Below the pieces are notes generated by a model. That model saw only the letters and a program-made list of their open reading frames with translations. It did not search any database and had not been told where the DNA came from. Made by a program: the position numbers and the translations under genes. From an uncultured Peptostreptococcaceae bacterium (GTDB lineage: Bacteria > Bacillota > Clostridia > Peptostreptococcales > Peptostreptococcaceae), in NCBI GenBank assembly GCA_944383455.1, contig CALWPP010000005.1, forward strand, positions 60,480-124,479: DNA of 64,000 nucleotides. Direction: 5' to 3'. Below, piece by piece: positions 62,481 to 64,000 of this stretch. Positions within the stretch are counted from its first letter, which is position 1. Each line of letters opens with the position of its first letter.

Positions 62481-63545
62481 ATGCTTAAAAAGTTAGAAGT
62501 ACTTGAAGATAAGTATAAAGATTTAACAGAGAAAATAAGTGATCCTGAAATAATTAATGACCAAAAAACTTGGCAAAAGTATATGAAAGAGCATTCTGAT
62601 TTAGAGCCAATAGTTATGAAGTATAGAGAATATAATGATGTATTAAATAGAATAAAAGAGTCAAAGGAAATACTTCAAGAAGAGTCTGATGAAGAGTTAA
62701 GAGAGCTTGCAAAGATGGAATTATCTGAGCTTGAAGATATGGTAGAACCAATTGAATCAGAACTTAAGATACTTCTTTTACCAAAAGACCCTAATGATGA
62801 TAAAAACGTTATAGTTGAAATCAGAGGAGGAGCTGGAGGAGATGAAGCAGCTTTATTTGCAGGTGATTTATTTAGAATGTATTCAAGATATGCAGAAAGA
62901 AGAAGATGGAAAATAGAACTACTAAGCGCTAGTGATACTGGAGTTGGAGGATATAAAGAAGTTTCTTTCTTAATAAAAGGAAAAGGGGCTTACTCAAGAC
63001 TAAAATATGAATCTGGAGTTCATAGAGTTCAAAGAATACCAGCTACGGAATCTGGTGGTAGAATACATACATCAACTGCAACTGTTGCAGTTTTACCAGA
63101 AGTTGATGTTGTTGAAGTAAATATAAATCCAAATGACTTAAGAATAGATGTTTTCCGTTCTTCTGGAAATGGTGGACAAAGTGTTAATACTACTGACTCA
63201 GCAGTTAGAATAACTCATATACCAACTGGAGAAGTTGTTTCCTGCCAAGATGGAAAATCTCAGCTTAAAAATAAAGAACAAGCCCTTAAAATATTAGTAG
63301 CAAGACTTAACGATAAAGCAATAGCAGAACAAAACAAAGAATTAGCAGCAGAAAGAAAAAGTCAAGTAGGAACAGGAGACCGTTCAGAAAGAATAAGAAC
63401 TTATAATTTCCCTCAAGGTAGAGTTAGTGACCATAGAATAAACTTAACTTTATACAAACTAGATACATTCCTTGATGGAGATATAGATGAAATGTTAGAT
63501 GCTTTAATTACTGTTGACCAAACGGAAAAAATGGCATCAATATAA
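62481..63545 (+). CDS. prfA: Peptide chain release factor 1
   Basis: A 354-aa factor for UAA/UAG stops. The GGQ loop is in [22 protein letters not shown], preceded by [23 protein letters not shown] and the PxT-type codon-recognition motif in [20 protein letters not shown]. The RBS is AGAGGTG. It is the last protein gene in the window, ending in a clean terminator. Confidence 0.97.
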   Translation: MLKKLEVLEDKYKDLTEKISDPEIINDQKTWQKYMKEHSDLEPIVMKYREYNDVLNRIKESKEILQEESDEELRELAKMELSELEDMVEPIESELKILLLPKDPNDDKNVIVEIRGGAGGDEAALFAGDLFRMYSRYAERRRWKIELLSASDTGVGGYKEVSFLIKGKGAYSRLKYESGVHRVQRIPATESGGRIHTSTATVAVLPEVDVVEVNINPNDLRIDVFRSSGNGGQSVNTTDSAVRITHIPTGEVVSCQDGKSQLKNKEQALKILVARLNDKAIAEQNKELAAERKSQVGTGDRSERIRTYNFPQGRVSDHRINLTLYKLDTFLDGDIDEMLDALITVDQTEKMASI

Positions 63546-63569
63546 TCCCTATTATTTAGGGATTTTTTT
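63544..63569 (+). terminator. Intrinsic terminator after prfA
   Basis: Arms AATCCCTA and TAGGGATT with a short loop and T7; it overlaps the end of prfA. Confidence 0.85.
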
Positions 63570-63639
63570 AAAATCATAGAAAAGGTAACAAATCAGCTTT
63601 AAATTATTTATAAAAAATTGTAAAAACATATTATTTTTT

Positions 63640-64000
63640 TATAAGTAACTAGCTGTAGCCTCGTATATGGAGAAATTCATATAGGACACAACTTTAAAAC
63701 CAGTAACTCCTAAAGCTCAACGACTACAATAGAAGATAGAATCAGAAACTTCTATGAAAGTGAGGAAACTCAGAAACAATAGTTGAGATGATATATGGTG
63801 AGAGCCTAAGTATTGTATAATGGATGTTTGGTCGCCAAGCCTAGAAATAGGAAGGTCAAACGACTATCCCGAGAGGGAGTACACTATAAGTGATAGGTAG
63901 TGGAAATGGGTTGCCCTTAGCACATAATGGTGAAGGTGAAGAAATAGTCTACGCTCGTATCCGAAAGGTCGAGGTCATTAGCGTGAGCGAAATGGCATCT
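63640..64000 (+). ncRNA. Group I intron-like structured RNA (partial, runs off the window)
   Basis: Base composition rises clearly above the surrounding DNA and no ORF is present. Features of a group I ribozyme core are visible: GGTCAAACGACTATCCC (R-like element) and GAAATAGTCTACGCT (S-like element), with GACTAT (63862-63867) able to pair with ATAGTC (63944-63949) as P7, 76 nt apart. A hairpin with arms TATATG and CATATA (63664-63681) and a P9-like pair (ACGCT/AGCGT, 63951-63982) are also seen. In clostridia such introns often form the 5' part of an IStron, ahead of tnpB; that part would lie beyond the window. Confidence 0.65.

Noticed and set aside
63640..63760. c-di-GMP-II riboswitch in front of the group I intron-like RNA
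   Set aside because: A riboswitch-ribozyme tandem is known in Clostridioides difficile, but I could not find the riboswitch's conserved core here with confidence.
1..64000. CRISPR array
   Set aside because: No series of regularly spaced repeats was seen, and no cas genes are present.

Overview
The window is a chromosomal segment of a very AT-rich, low-GC Gram-positive, spore-forming anaerobe. Strong RBS motifs, many TTG/GTG starts, sporulation genes (spmA, spmB, spoVG, spoVT, yabP, yabQ, spoIIE), a Met T-box and gene order close to Bacillus/Clostridioides all point to the Peptostreptococcaceae or a near relative. I cannot name the species from sequence alone. Most of the window is housekeeping DNA on the + strand. 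pncB with its neighbour, murC, and the AraC/DUF3793 pair are on the - strand.

Layout. 1-3.9 kb: end of a U32 peptidase-family gene, then the t6A set tsaE-tsaB-rimI-tsaD. 3.9-5.7 kb (-): pncB and a small membrane protein. 5.9-7.3 kb: spmA-spmB, then a compact locus for a 53-aa hydrophobic peptide that looks like a type I toxin-antitoxin module. 7.4-10.4 kb: Met T-box, metG, tatD. 10.5-16.6 kb: AIM24-like protein, rnmV-rsmA, an M20 peptidase and three proteins of unknown function. 16.6-27.4 kb: murC (-), purR, spoVG, glmU, prs, pth, mfd, a SurA-like lipoprotein, spoVT.

27.4-38.4 kb is the accessory block of greatest interest. It lies between spoVT and the yabM-like gene, which are adjacent in Bacillus subtilis. 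It holds a chemoreceptor and then an apparent iron/heme locus: an AraC regulator and a DUF3793 protein run divergently from an operon encoding a NifH-like Fe protein, an IsdE-like heme-type lipoprotein, a FecCD permease, an ATPase and two NifD/NifK-like subunits. A HugZ-family heme protein follows. Two Fur-box-like sites sit in the divergent promoter region. The combination suggests a nitrogenase-like (DPOR-like) tetrapyrrole reductase for anaerobic handling of imported heme. This function is inferred. The NifD-like gene carries an apparent 1-nt frameshift three codons after its start.

38.5-48.9 kb resumes the conserved order: yabM/spoVB-like, yabN/mazG, hup, rqcP, yabP, yabQ, divIC, then ppx, spoIIE and a membrane-anchored or exported oligoendopeptidase F. 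49-53 kb: a 33-aa Prli42/DUF4044-like peptide, glpX, rho (with an N/Q-rich insert), rpmE, tdk. A sialic-acid catabolic cluster (nanE, nanA, Na+/solute symporter, yhcH, nanK, RpiR regulator; 53.0-58.6 kb) and a single-gene DUF262/DUF1524 defence candidate (58.9-60.6 kb) separate tdk from DUF1385-prmC-prfA. The last ~350 bases are a more GC-rich structured RNA resembling a group I intron, possibly the ribozyme end of an IStron, cut by the window edge.
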